From Lawsonibacter sp900766145 (GTDB taxonomy: Bacteria > Bacillota > Clostridia > Oscillospirales > Oscillospiraceae): a stretch of 18,203 nt of DNA. Shown here one piece after another: positions 6,079 through 11,747 of this stretch (position 1 is its first letter; each line of letters starts with the position of its first letter). The position numbers and the translations under genes are program-made. The stretch lies in the NCBI RefSeq assembly GCF_030372275.1, contig NZ_JAUDDJ010000039.1. One strand, 5' to 3'. A model generated the notes under the pieces. The model ran no database searches. It saw only the letters and a program-made list of their open reading frames with translations, and was not told where the DNA came from.

Positions 6079-6474
6079 ATGGCAATCGCTGAATCGAGGA
6101 AACGCGCAAATGCGAAGTGGGACAAAGAGAACATGACTACGCTGGGCTGTAAGATTAAAAGAGCCCAGGCGACCGCGTTCAAAGCCTACTGCGAAGACCA
6201 GGGCAGTACCTCCAACACGGTCCTAAAGGACTTTGTGCTGGGGTGCATTGGGGAGCAGGACGCCGCTTTTCAGCCCCAAGCAGGGGGTAAAGGGCCCACG
6301 GGCGTACCCCTGGCCCCGGAGACGATGAAGACTGCCCAGGAGGCGGCCGAGAGTTCCGGGGAAACTGTTCCCCAGTTTATCGAGCGGGCGGTGCAGACGC
6401 AGGCTCAGCGGGATAAAACATCTCTGTCGCTGGGTATTGATCCGGCCACAGGAGGGAAAATAGGGAAGGAGTGA
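6079..6474 (+). CDS. Ribbon-helix-helix-like DNA-binding protein, possible antitoxin or autoregulator
   Basis: A 131-residue protein from ATG 6079, supported by AAAGGTGGTG 8 bases upstream. A GTG start at 6058 is less likely. The N-terminal part has the form of Arc-type proteins: a strand-like segment (TTLGCKIKRAQATAFKAYC) and then helices (EDQGSTSNTVLKDFVLGCI). A second, similar helix pair, APETMKTAQEAAESSGETVPQFIERAV, follows at about residues 80-108. The stop overlaps the ribosome site of the Uma2 gene, so the two are translated as a pair. Position behind repeated operator motifs suggests it controls its own promoter and the facing operon. Confidence 0.65.
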   Translation: MAIAESRKRANAKWDKENMTTLGCKIKRAQATAFKAYCEDQGSTSNTVLKDFVLGCIGEQDAAFQPQAGGKGPTGVPLAPETMKTAQEAAESSGETVPQFIERAVQTQAQRDKTSLSLGIDPATGGKIGKE

Positions 6475-6479
6475 TTTGT

Positions 6480-7049
6480 ATGCCGCTACCGAAAGAAGAT
6501 CGTTACACCCTGGCCGACGCGCTGGCTTGGGACGAACAGGACCGCATTGAGCTGATCGACGGCGCGCCGGTGATGATGGCCCCGCCGTCCAGGGCTCACC
6601 AAGAGGCTCTTATGGAACTGTCAGCCCAGCTCCATGCATATCTGAGGGGGAAGAAGTGCAAAGTCTATCCTGCTCCCTTCGCTGTCCGACTGTTCGAGCG
6701 GGAGGGGGAACGCCCGGAGGACGTAGATACGCTGGTGGAGCCGGACATCTCCGTGGTGTGCGATCCTTCCAAACTGGATGACATCGGCTGCAAGGGAGCC
6801 CCCGACCTCATTGTCGAGATCCTGTCCCCCTCCACCACACGCCATGACCGCTTCACCAAGTTCAATCTCTACCAGCGGGCCGGTGTCCGGGAGTACTGGA
6901 TCGTTGATCCGGTCGATAAATCGGTGCAGGCCTTCCTCCTGGAGGATGGGAGGTACAGCGCAAAGGACTTTGGCGCAGCCGGGGATAAGATACGGGTGAG
7001 TGTTCTGGAGGACTGCACCATCGACCTGTCCCGGGTATTTCAGGAATAG
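6480..7049 (+). CDS. Uma2-family PD-(D/E)XK endonuclease-like protein
   Basis: A 189-residue protein of the Uma2/DUF820 family, a restriction-endonuclease fold. Family marks visible: YTLADALAWDEQDRIELIDG near the N-terminus, then VEPDISVVCDPSKLDD, APDLIVEILSPSTTRHDRFTKFNLYQRAGVREYWIVDP and the closing YSAKDFG. The acidic residues of EPDI and VEILSPS fit the usual metal-binding site. Start at ATG 6480 (GGAG about 10 bases upstream); a GTG 9 bases earlier is possible. It is the last gene before the right end of element 1 and has its own terminator. Uma2 proteins are common on mobile DNA and their targets are mostly unknown. Confidence 0.9.
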   Translation: MPLPKEDRYTLADALAWDEQDRIELIDGAPVMMAPPSRAHQEALMELSAQLHAYLRGKKCKVYPAPFAVRLFEREGERPEDVDTLVEPDISVVCDPSKLDDIGCKGAPDLIVEILSPSTTRHDRFTKFNLYQRAGVREYWIVDPVDKSVQAFLLEDGRYSAKDFGAAGDKIRVSVLEDCTIDLSRVFQE

Positions 7050-7056
7050 GAAGTCA

Positions 7057-7089
7057 AAGGGCCGGGGGAGTTCCTCGGCCCTCTTTTTG
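7057..7089 (+). terminator. Terminator after the Uma2 gene
   Basis: Stem AGGGCCG (7058-7064) with CGGCCCT (7076-7082) plus inner pairs, followed by CTTTTT. It ends the RHH/Uma2 transcript 8 bases after the stop codon. Confidence 0.8.
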
Positions 7090-7190
7090 CCCACATGCGG
7101 CCCAGGAGCGCAGTTTTACACCAGGGCTGGTGTCTAACCTCTGAGCCATGTCCTGGCCGTTGCAACTCGTGTATGCGCCTCACAGAGCAT

Positions 7191-7213
7191 AAAAAAGCGG
7201 CCCGGATGGGCCG
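7191..7213 (-). terminator. Leftward intrinsic terminator near the right end of element 1
   Basis: On the minus strand CGGCCC-ATCC-GGGCCG is followed by CTTTTTT. It would stop transcripts entering element 1 from element 2, for example read-through of integrase 2. Confidence 0.7.
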
Positions 7214-7261
7214 TAGAATAGCGTGCGTAGGGATGAGGTCAGACGTTGCAGTTTCAAGTAG

Positions 7262-7282
7262 AAACCGACACAAAACCGACAC
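7262..7282 (+). repeat. Paired 10-bp direct repeats, right arm sites of element 1
   Basis: AAACCGACAC at 7262-7271 and 7273-7282 (11-base period), in the same orientation as the pair at 1012-1033. Their presence at both ends of the same att-bounded unit supports arm-type integrase sites. Confidence 0.65.
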
Positions 7283-7423
7283 GGGCATCAAAAAACAGTA
7301 TTTTTTAAGATACGACAAGAGACTGTAGGGAGCAGCAAAAAATCCTTGGAAGCATTGGGGTACAATTGATTGACGACAACAAGACAGAATAGCAAACGAC
7401 AAGCAACAACAGCCCTTTGTTAG

Positions 7424-7468
7424 TTGGTAAGGATGAGGTCGGCAGTTCGAATCTGCCTAGCAGCTCCA
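7424..7468 (+). repeat. Second tRNA-Thr 3' copy (att junction between elements 1 and 2)
   Basis: 45 bases corresponding to tRNA-Thr 867-911. The first 17 bases (TTGGTAAGGATGAGGTC) and the last 11 (TAGCAGCTCCA) are identical. The T-arm between them differs (GGCAG/CTGCC stem, loop TTCGAAT, in place of TCCGG/CCGGA and TTCAAAT) but still pairs perfectly, so it came from a different functional tRNA-Thr gene. The 5' half of the tRNA is absent, so it is not itself a tRNA gene. Confidence 0.9.
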
Positions 7469-7505
7469 AAAAGCCTTGAAAACTTCGGTTTTCGAGGCTT
7501 TTTTG
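7468..7505 (+). terminator. tRNA-type terminator carried with the second att copy
   Basis: AAAAAGCCT (7468-7476), an inner GAAAAC/GTTTTC stem, a TTCG tetraloop and AGGCTTTTTT (7495-7504). Its position directly after the CCA matches the terminator behind the real tRNA-Thr. Confidence 0.8.
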
Positions 7506-7525
7506 TTGCAATTTTTGATTTTTCA

Positions 7526-7575
7526 GTGTGGGTCAAAATGTGGGTCAACCAACTGACCCACACCGTGACCCATAC
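7526..7575. repeat. Four arm-type repeats at the left end of element 2
   Basis: TGACCCACA-type 10-mers occur twice on the minus strand (7526-7535 ending in C, 7538-7547 ending in T) and twice on the plus strand (7554-7563 and a variant at 7566-7575). Each pair has a 12-base period, and the two pairs face each other. The same two variants, in the same spacing, are at the other end (13795-13816). Confidence 0.7.
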
Positions 7576-7593
7576 GCGGAAAGGGCTAAAGAG

Positions 7594-7632
7594 TGCCGGA
7601 CGGGAAGTTTGCGCTTCCCGCCCGGCTTTTTT
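7594..7632. terminator. Terminator downstream of integrase 2
   Basis: An inverted repeat, GCCGG-ACGGGAAG against CTTCCCG-CCCGGC with one unpaired position, is followed by TTTTTT on the plus strand. It lies just beyond the 3' end of the integrase gene, like the matching hairpin after integrase 1. Confidence 0.6.
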
Positions 7633-7641
7633 CTCTCTGTC

Positions 7642-8793
7642 CTACATGACCTGTGCCATGAAGCTGCCCATGGTGGCTGCAGCCTCGTCCTGCTTCTGCC
7701 GTGTGGCGTGGGTATAAGTGCGGAGGGTGAACCCGGCATCGTAGTGGCCAAGCATGGAGGACACCGTTTTTACATCCACGCCGTTCTGAAGGGCTGTGGT
7801 AGCAAAGGTGTGCCGCAGATCGTGGAAGCGGATGTGGGGCAGTCCTGCGTCCTTTAGGATCTTCTTATGGAGGTTGACTACGGAATCCGGATGGTACATT
7901 TCCATGGTGATCGGGGAGGGGAACAGGTAAGGGCTGTCCGGATGCTTGTTGTGTTCCTGAATCAGCAAGTCCACCGCTGTCTGCGGGATGGACACCAGGC
8001 GGACGGAGTTCTCCGTCTTGGGCCGGGTGAGCTCCAGGGAGCCGTCCGGGTTGCGGACATACTGTTTGCTGACCGAGATGGTTTTGTTCTGGATGTCCAC
8101 ATCATCCCACCGCAGGGCGACCAGCTCCCCTTTCCGAAGGCCGCTGACCAATTCCAGATAGAACATGGGGAGCAGGTCTCGGGCCTTGGCTGCCTCCAGA
8201 TAGGCATGCATGTTTTCAGAGGGAAGAATCTGCATCTCGATCTTGCGAGGCTTTGGAGCGATGCAATCTTCAGTGGGATTCCAGGGGATAAGCCGTTCCT
8301 TCACCGCCCGTTCCAGAGCCGCATGGAGCATCAGGTGGACGCTGCGGACGGTAGTGGTACTCAGTCCCTTTGTTTCTCCCTTTCCAACATGTATTCTGCC
8401 GTCCTCCAATAACTCCTTGTAGAGCTTTTGCAGGTGCCGTGTGGTCAGCTTCTTTAGTTTGATGGTTCCGATCCTGGGAATGGTGTAGCGCTCGATGATG
8501 AGTTCATACCGATTGGCTGTGGCGGTACGCACATTTGGTTTGGCATAGAGCTCATACCAAGTGCGAAGCCAGGTGGCCACAGTGTATTCTTCGGTGCGGC
8601 TCACATCCAGTCCCTGGCACTCCTCCAGAGCCTTTTTCAGTTTTTCCTTGACCTCTGCTTGTGTCTTGCCCAGCACATTCTTGATGATCCGCTTGCCGGT
8701 CTTGGTATCATACCCGGCGGTGTACCGGCCCTCCCAGCGGCCGTCCTTCCGTTTTCTGATGCTGCCCTCTCCATTAGCCCGTTTCTTTGCCAC
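7642..8793 (-). CDS. int: Tyrosine recombinase / integrase of element 2
   Basis: A 383-residue integrase. The N-terminus (residues 8-55, GEGSIRKRKDGRWEGRY...LGKTQAEVKEKL) is the AP2-like arm-binding domain of Tn916-type integrases. The core-binding domain spans about 70-180. Catalytic residues: Arg220 in SGLRKGE, His324 and Arg327 in HDLRHTF, His350 in LGH and Tyr360 in LRTYTH, so it looks active. It reads towards the 7424-7468 att copy, and its start overlaps the end of the 109-residue gene upstream by 20 bases, so the two are coupled. It is only distantly like integrase 1, consistent with independent acquisition at the same tRNA. Confidence 0.96.
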   Translation of the reverse strand: MAKKRANGEGSIRKRKDGRWEGRYTAGYDTKTGKRIIKNVLGKTQAEVKEKLKKALEECQGLDVSRTEEYTVATWLRTWYELYAKPNVRTATANRYELIIERYTIPRIGTIKLKKLTTRHLQKLYKELLEDGRIHVGKGETKGLSTTTVRSVHLMLHAALERAVKERLIPWNPTEDCIAPKPRKIEMQILPSENMHAYLEAAKARDLLPMFYLELVSGLRKGELVALRWDDVDIQNKTISVSKQYVRNPDGSLELTRPKTENSVRLVSIPQTAVDLLIQEHNKHPDSPYLFPSPITMEMYHPDSVVNLHKKILKDAGLPHIRFHDLRHTFATTALQNGVDVKTVSSMLGHYDAGFTLRTYTHATRQKQDEAAATMGSFMAQVM

Positions 8794-9103
8794 GAGGCGT
8801 CACCTCCTGTTCTGCTGCCTTGCAGGCCCGCTGTTCTTGTTCGTACTCGAAAGAGTACAGACCGTCTGCCTCCAGCTCTTTCGCAATGCCCCAGGCCAGC
8901 TTAAACCCGGCTGTGAAGCTGGCCAGAGAGGTTTTCTCCCGCAGCAGGTTTTGTGTATCCACCAGCTGCATCAATTTGCGCCGCTGCAGCTTGTCCAGGC
9001 AGTCTCGCACCTCCTGGCGGGTCTGTTCAATTTCTTCCTCCAGCTCTGTGAAGTCCGGCTCCTGGAAGAACCGCTGGTGGAGAGCAGTCATGTAGTCATT
9101 CAT
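8774..9103 (-). CDS. Small helical protein upstream of integrase 2, DUF6809-like
   Basis: A 109-residue, mainly helical, acidic protein. The segments EELEEEIEQTRQEVRDCLDKL-like (residues 20-41) and ASFTAGFKLAWGIAKEL resemble the DUF6809 family found beside integrases and excisionases of Firmicutes elements. The assignment is by eye. The start at 9103 is chosen for GGAGG 9 bases upstream. A longer frame to 9160 has no ribosome site. It overlaps the integrase start and is probably cotranscribed with it. No DNA-binding motif is obvious. Confidence 0.65.
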   Translation of the reverse strand: MNDYMTALHQRFFQEPDFTELEEEIEQTRQEVRDCLDKLQRRKLMQLVDTQNLLREKTSLASFTAGFKLAWGIAKELEADGLYSFEYEQEQRACKAAEQEVTPRGKETG

Positions 9104-9282
9104 CGTACGTCGCCTCCTTTGCAGCAACACACAATACCAGCTTTCCCGATGGATAGCCATAGGGAATGGGCATAGTTATCAGAACAGTAACAATTGCCTG
9201 GCAGAAGGTTTTGCGGGTATCTTTGTTAACGGCGTACTATTTTCTCCGCCCTTATTCTTTGATTAGCGATGTAGTTTTTAAT
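9104..9282. other. Spacer upstream of the DUF6809-like gene
   Basis: About 180 bases without a supported gene. It must contain the promoter of the leftward 9103 gene/integrase pair. No clear -35/-10 pair was picked out. Confidence 0.3.
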
Positions 9283-9323
9283 ACGCTTAGGGCTCCGCAC
9301 TTGAGCGTGCAGAGCCCCAGCGT
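9283..9323 (-). terminator. Long interrupted hairpin after the relaxase gene
   Basis: ACGCT-GGGCTC-GCAC (9283-9300) pairs with GTGC-GAGCCC-AGCGT (9307-9323), interrupted by single-base bulges. It abuts the relaxase stop codon. There is no U-run behind it on the minus strand, so it may stabilise or process the mob transcript rather than terminate it strictly. Confidence 0.45.
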
Positions 9324-10711
9324 CACATCATCTGCTGTCCCTGCTCGTGGTCATCTTCCTTATGCCCCAGGGCAATCTTTTTCCTTTGTTCTTTCGCCAG
9401 TGTTTTTCGGTCTCCACGGCTATGTCTGGTGGTAGCATCCAGAACATAGTCATCGTTATTTCCCTCCAACCTGGAGAGCAGCCTAAGTACCTCATCCGTT
9501 ATGTCAGCGTCTGCCACATCAGGATGCACACCGGCACTGCCGCCGCCGCTGAACTCATGATAATGAAGGGGATCCATCTGCGGAGCGAGGCAATCGCCTC
9601 CCGAGTATCCTTCTGAAAGGTTGTCCGGATCTCGGAGAGCTCCCTGGTAAACTCGTCTCTCTGCCTCCCATCCCGTTTGTGTTCCTCCCTCATTTCGGAG
9701 AGAATCTCTCCCATCGCACGATGGGTTTTCTGATTGAGGGCCTGTGTCTGCTCCAGCCACTGATGGAGCTGTTCCGCCGTAGCCAGAGGCTCCAGGCTCT
9801 CTTTTGTGGCCAAAGCTGCCATGGATGTCTGAATCGTTTTCTGGAGCGCCAAGGTCTGCTGCAGGACCTCCTCCAGCCGCTCCACGGTCTGTACTGGCAT
9901 GGTGTACAGCACATTGGGCTTCTGGTCCGTGAGAGCAGGCGGTGCTGCCCGCTGTTTGAGTGTGGCTAAGGCGCTGTTTTGCTGCCTGGTTTCGTATTCC
10001 AAACTCATGCTCCATATTCTCCTTTCTGAATTTTAGCTCGTGCAGCTTATCGTCTCTGCACTTCATTCCGGTAGGTGTGGTGTAGGTGATGTGCTTTCGA
10101 TTTTCCTCCCAGCGCACCTGGTAGCCCCGTCGCTTCATCTCCTGTATGAATTCCTCCCGGCTGCCAGCTCGCCGCATGGCTGCCTCCACCGTGGTGATGA
10201 GCCGGAACTTCCAGCTCTCTCCTCGCATAGCGGCCCGGTATTCCCCTGCGCTCAGGCCACGGGTCCGGTGCTCCTGCCGGTATGGTTTGAGAGTGGTCAA
10301 GCCGTGTTCTATGCAGATCTGGTCGCTGACCTTCCGCATCTGTTCCAGCGTTCTGGGAGTGAAATGGAGCTTCTTCCCGGTATCCGGATGGACGGAGTTG
10401 ACCACCAGATGGGAGTGGAGGTGCTCCCGGTCCACATGAGTTGCCACCAGAACCTCACAGCCGGGGAAGAATCGCTCCGCCAATTCCAGCCCGATCTCAT
10501 GGGCCTGGGCGGGAGTGAGATATTCTTCTGGGGAGAAGGACTGGGTGTACTGGTAGAAGAAGGCGCCTGTGTCTTTTCCGTAGAGGTGTTTGGTGGCCAT
10601 GAAGCTCTGCATGGCCACATCTGCCACGCAGTTGACCCCCGTCAGGTAGCGGTGGCCCTTTTCGTCCATGGTTTTCTTTGGCTGGGATACATACTGGATC
10701 ACCCGCCCCAT
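9323..10711 (-). CDS. mobA: Relaxase / mobilization nuclease (MobP-type) with nested second gene
   Basis: A 462-residue DNA relaxase that should nick oriT and lead the transferred strand. The N-terminal 230 residues are the HUH domain: the YVSQPKKT motif with candidate catalytic Tyr7, and the metal-binding HLHSH motif (His97, His99, His101) followed by LVVNS. From residue about 235 to 404 the frame is overlapped by another protein-coding frame and becomes low in complexity. The last 58 residues again look protein-like (DEVLRLLSRLEGNNDDY...DRKTLAKEQRKKIALGHKEDDHE). The reading frame continues 16 codons upstream of the Met used here with family-like sequence (CSFIKERKQTAGS) but without ATG, GTG or TTG. 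An ACG at 10759 sits where a start would be expected. Confidence 0.88.
   Translation of the reverse strand: MGRVIQYVSQPKKTMDEKGHRYLTGVNCVADVAMQSFMATKHLYGKDTGAFFYQYTQSFSPEEYLTPAQAHEIGLELAERFFPGCEVLVATHVDREHLHSHLVVNSVHPDTGKKLHFTPRTLEQMRKVSDQICIEHGLTTLKPYRQEHRTRGLSAGEYRAAMRGESWKFRLITTVEAAMRRAGSREEFIQEMKRRGYQVRWEENRKHITYTTPTGMKCRDDKLHELKFRKENMEHEFGIRNQAAKQRLSHTQTAGSTACSHGPEAQCAVHHASTDRGAAGGGPAADLGAPENDSDIHGSFGHKREPGASGYGGTAPSVAGADTGPQSENPSCDGRDSLRNEGGTQTGWEAERRVYQGALRDPDNLSEGYSGGDCLAPQMDPLHYHEFSGGGSAGVHPDVADADITDEVLRLLSRLEGNNDDYVLDATTRHSRGDRKTLAKEQRKKIALGHKEDDHEQGQQMM
9499..10008 (-). CDS. mobB: MobB-like membrane-anchored coiled-coil protein nested in the relaxase gene
   Basis: A 169-residue protein in a different frame, wholly inside the relaxase gene. 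It has a long helical, coiled-coil-like region (residues about 40-140, QTVERLEEVLQQTLALQKTI...EMREEHKRDGRQRDEFTREL) and one C-terminal membrane span (about 145-166, WIPFIIMSSAAAAVPVCILM). An AAAGGAG ribosome site precedes its ATG. Wholly nested mobB genes with a membrane segment are known in ColE1- and RSF1010-type mobilization regions, where MobB stabilises the relaxosome. Likeness here rests on arrangement and architecture, not on sequence identity. Confidence 0.75.
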   Translation of the reverse strand: MSLEYETRQQNSALATLKQRAAPPALTDQKPNVLYTMPVQTVERLEEVLQQTLALQKTIQTSMAALATKESLEPLATAEQLHQWLEQTQALNQKTHRAMGEILSEMREEHKRDGRQRDEFTRELSEIRTTFQKDTREAIASLRRWIPFIIMSSAAAAVPVCILMWQTLT

Positions 10712-10745
10712 GCTCCCGGCCGTCTGCTTGCGTTCCTTGATAAAG

Positions 10746-11084
10746 CTACAGGTCGCCGTGATGAATCACCGGACCTTTCTCCGTCAGTGTGCTGACCGTC
10801 TCATAGGTCCTTCCCAGGGCCGCGGTAAGCTCCTGCAGATAGACAGTCTGAACTCGTCCCTGATGGGCCAGGGCAGTCAGCTGGTTCAGGTTTTTGCCCC
10901 AGGCACGCAGTTCCGAGAGGATCGGCTTGAGCTCCTCCATCACATAGATGGGATGATTTAGGGCTGCATCCAGCAGATACTCCTGTTGGCTCAGCCCGGA
11001 GCGCTTGATCTTTGCGCTGATCTGCCTTCTCTCGGCTGGGGTTACCCGGAAGGCGATTACCTGGTTTCTGGTTCTCGTTGCCAT
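10746..11084 (-). CDS. mobC: MobC relaxosome accessory protein
   Basis: A 112-residue protein with an N-terminal ribbon-helix-helix (residues about 7-45, NQVIAFRVTPAERRQISAKIKRSGLSQQEYLLDAAL). The MobC signature LSELRAWGKNLNQLTALAHQGR follows at about 57-78. MobC binds oriT, helps open it and recruits the relaxase. The ribosome site GGAGG lies 10 bases before the ATG. Its stop codon lies inside the upstream extension of the relaxase frame, implying translational coupling. Confidence 0.92.
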   Translation of the reverse strand: MATRTRNQVIAFRVTPAERRQISAKIKRSGLSQQEYLLDAALNHPIYVMEELKPILSELRAWGKNLNQLTALAHQGRVQTVYLQELTAALGRTYETVSTLTEKGPVIHHGDL

Positions 11085-11099
11085 ACTTTTTCACCTCCG

Positions 11100-11235
11100 C
11101 ATAAAAATTTGGTATGCTGCCGCTCCCTGTCCGGGAAAGACAACATACCAAAGATTTTTGTGGATAGCCAGGGCAAACGGGCAGAGTTAAGAGAAAGTTA
11201 TCAATTACGGTGCTTGGGTACAACCCTTATTTTGT
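11100..11235. other. oriT: Probable oriT region upstream of mobC
   Basis: A non-coding stretch directly upstream of mobC, the usual oriT position. It has a long inverted repeat (TTTGGTATG at 11108-11116 with CATACCAAA at 11144-11152, extended by AAAAAT/ATTTTT), a smaller CCC/GGG repeat in its loop and a further GGGT-ACA-ACCC repeat at 11216-11226 followed by TTATTTTG. The large stem could also attenuate the leftward mob transcript, because its minus-strand arm ends in a T-run. The nick site is not determined. Confidence 0.55.
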
Positions 11236-11747
11236 TTCCTGCGGCGCAGGTCTTGTGGTGCGGGGATGAAGCGTTGCTGCCGGGCGGCAGAAAGTGGGCG
11301 CGGGCTTCTGCCCGCAAAAAGGCGTTTGGCAGCCGCTCGCGGTAAGCCAAATGCTCTGCTTGCCCCACCCAAGGGTGGGTAAAATCGTCTCCACACGACT
11401 GTCGGCTTCTATCCGCACTGTGGGGAGATGTGGCACAGTTTCTTCCGCTTTTTTTCGTTACCCGATAGCCTCCATATCAATGGCAAACAAGGGGGGAACC
11501 CGCCGTAAAACCTTGTAGGGTAGGTAACTACACTGCCTTGCCCGGAAAGAGGCCACACAGCGGCCTACAGGGGCAAACAGTGGGGGAATTGCTGGTGGTG
11601 TCTTTTCTTTACTTAGCGAGTTAATTTTTGCTATGTTTTTTACAATGTAATTAAACTGTTGTACGTCTGTGTGCAATTTTTTTCTATTTACTCCTACATA
11701 TAAGAACATTTTTTTGCCCCAATATTTTGTATGTCAGGAGGCCACAA
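11236..11747. other. Hairpin-rich non-coding region between oriT and the toxin gene
   Basis: No convincing gene; the short frames here lack protein-like composition or ribosome sites. Three clear hairpins stand out: GCGGGC-TTCT-GCCCGC (11300-11315), TTTGGC/GCCAAA with an inner CCGC/GCGG (11325-11351) and CCCACCC-AA-GGGTGGG (11364-11379). Such clusters beside oriT can serve as single-strand origins or primase/RNA polymerase loading sites. The last 150 bases turn abruptly AT-rich and must hold the toxin promoter. Confidence 0.45.

Larger units (their letters stand above)
7090..7423. other. Non-coding right end of element 1
   Basis: No convincing gene in 334 bases. It holds a perfect 6-bp inverted repeat (ACACCA/TGGTGT, 7118-7133), a leftward terminator hairpin (7191-7213) and the right-end repeats AAACCGACAC (7262-7282). 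A mobilisation origin could sit here, since the element has no relaxase, but no specific oriT was identified. Confidence 0.5.
912..7468. mobile_element. Integrative element 1 (about 6.6 kb, satellite-like, no relaxase)
   Basis: It is bounded by tRNA-Thr on the left and a 45-base tRNA-Thr 3' copy (7424-7468) on the right. It carries an integrase reading towards the tRNA, an XRE repressor, divergent small regulator/excisionase-like genes, a DUF6291 replication-type gene, truncated phage replication genes, an unknown minus-strand operon and an RHH/Uma2 gene pair. Direct repeats AAACCGACAC lie in pairs near both ends. No relaxase, capsid or conjugation gene is visible, so movement would depend on a helper. 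The layout recalls phage-inducible islands or a decayed mobilizable element. Confidence 0.8.

Noticed and set aside
7424..7468. Additional tRNA-Thr genes at 7424-7468 and 13930-13974
   Set aside because: Only the 3' half (anticodon loop to CCA) is present; the acceptor 5' strand and D-arm are missing, so these are att copies, not genes.
11205..11518. Short overlapping frames on both strands between oriT and the toxin gene
   Set aside because: No ribosome sites and no protein-like composition; the DNA is dominated by hairpins.
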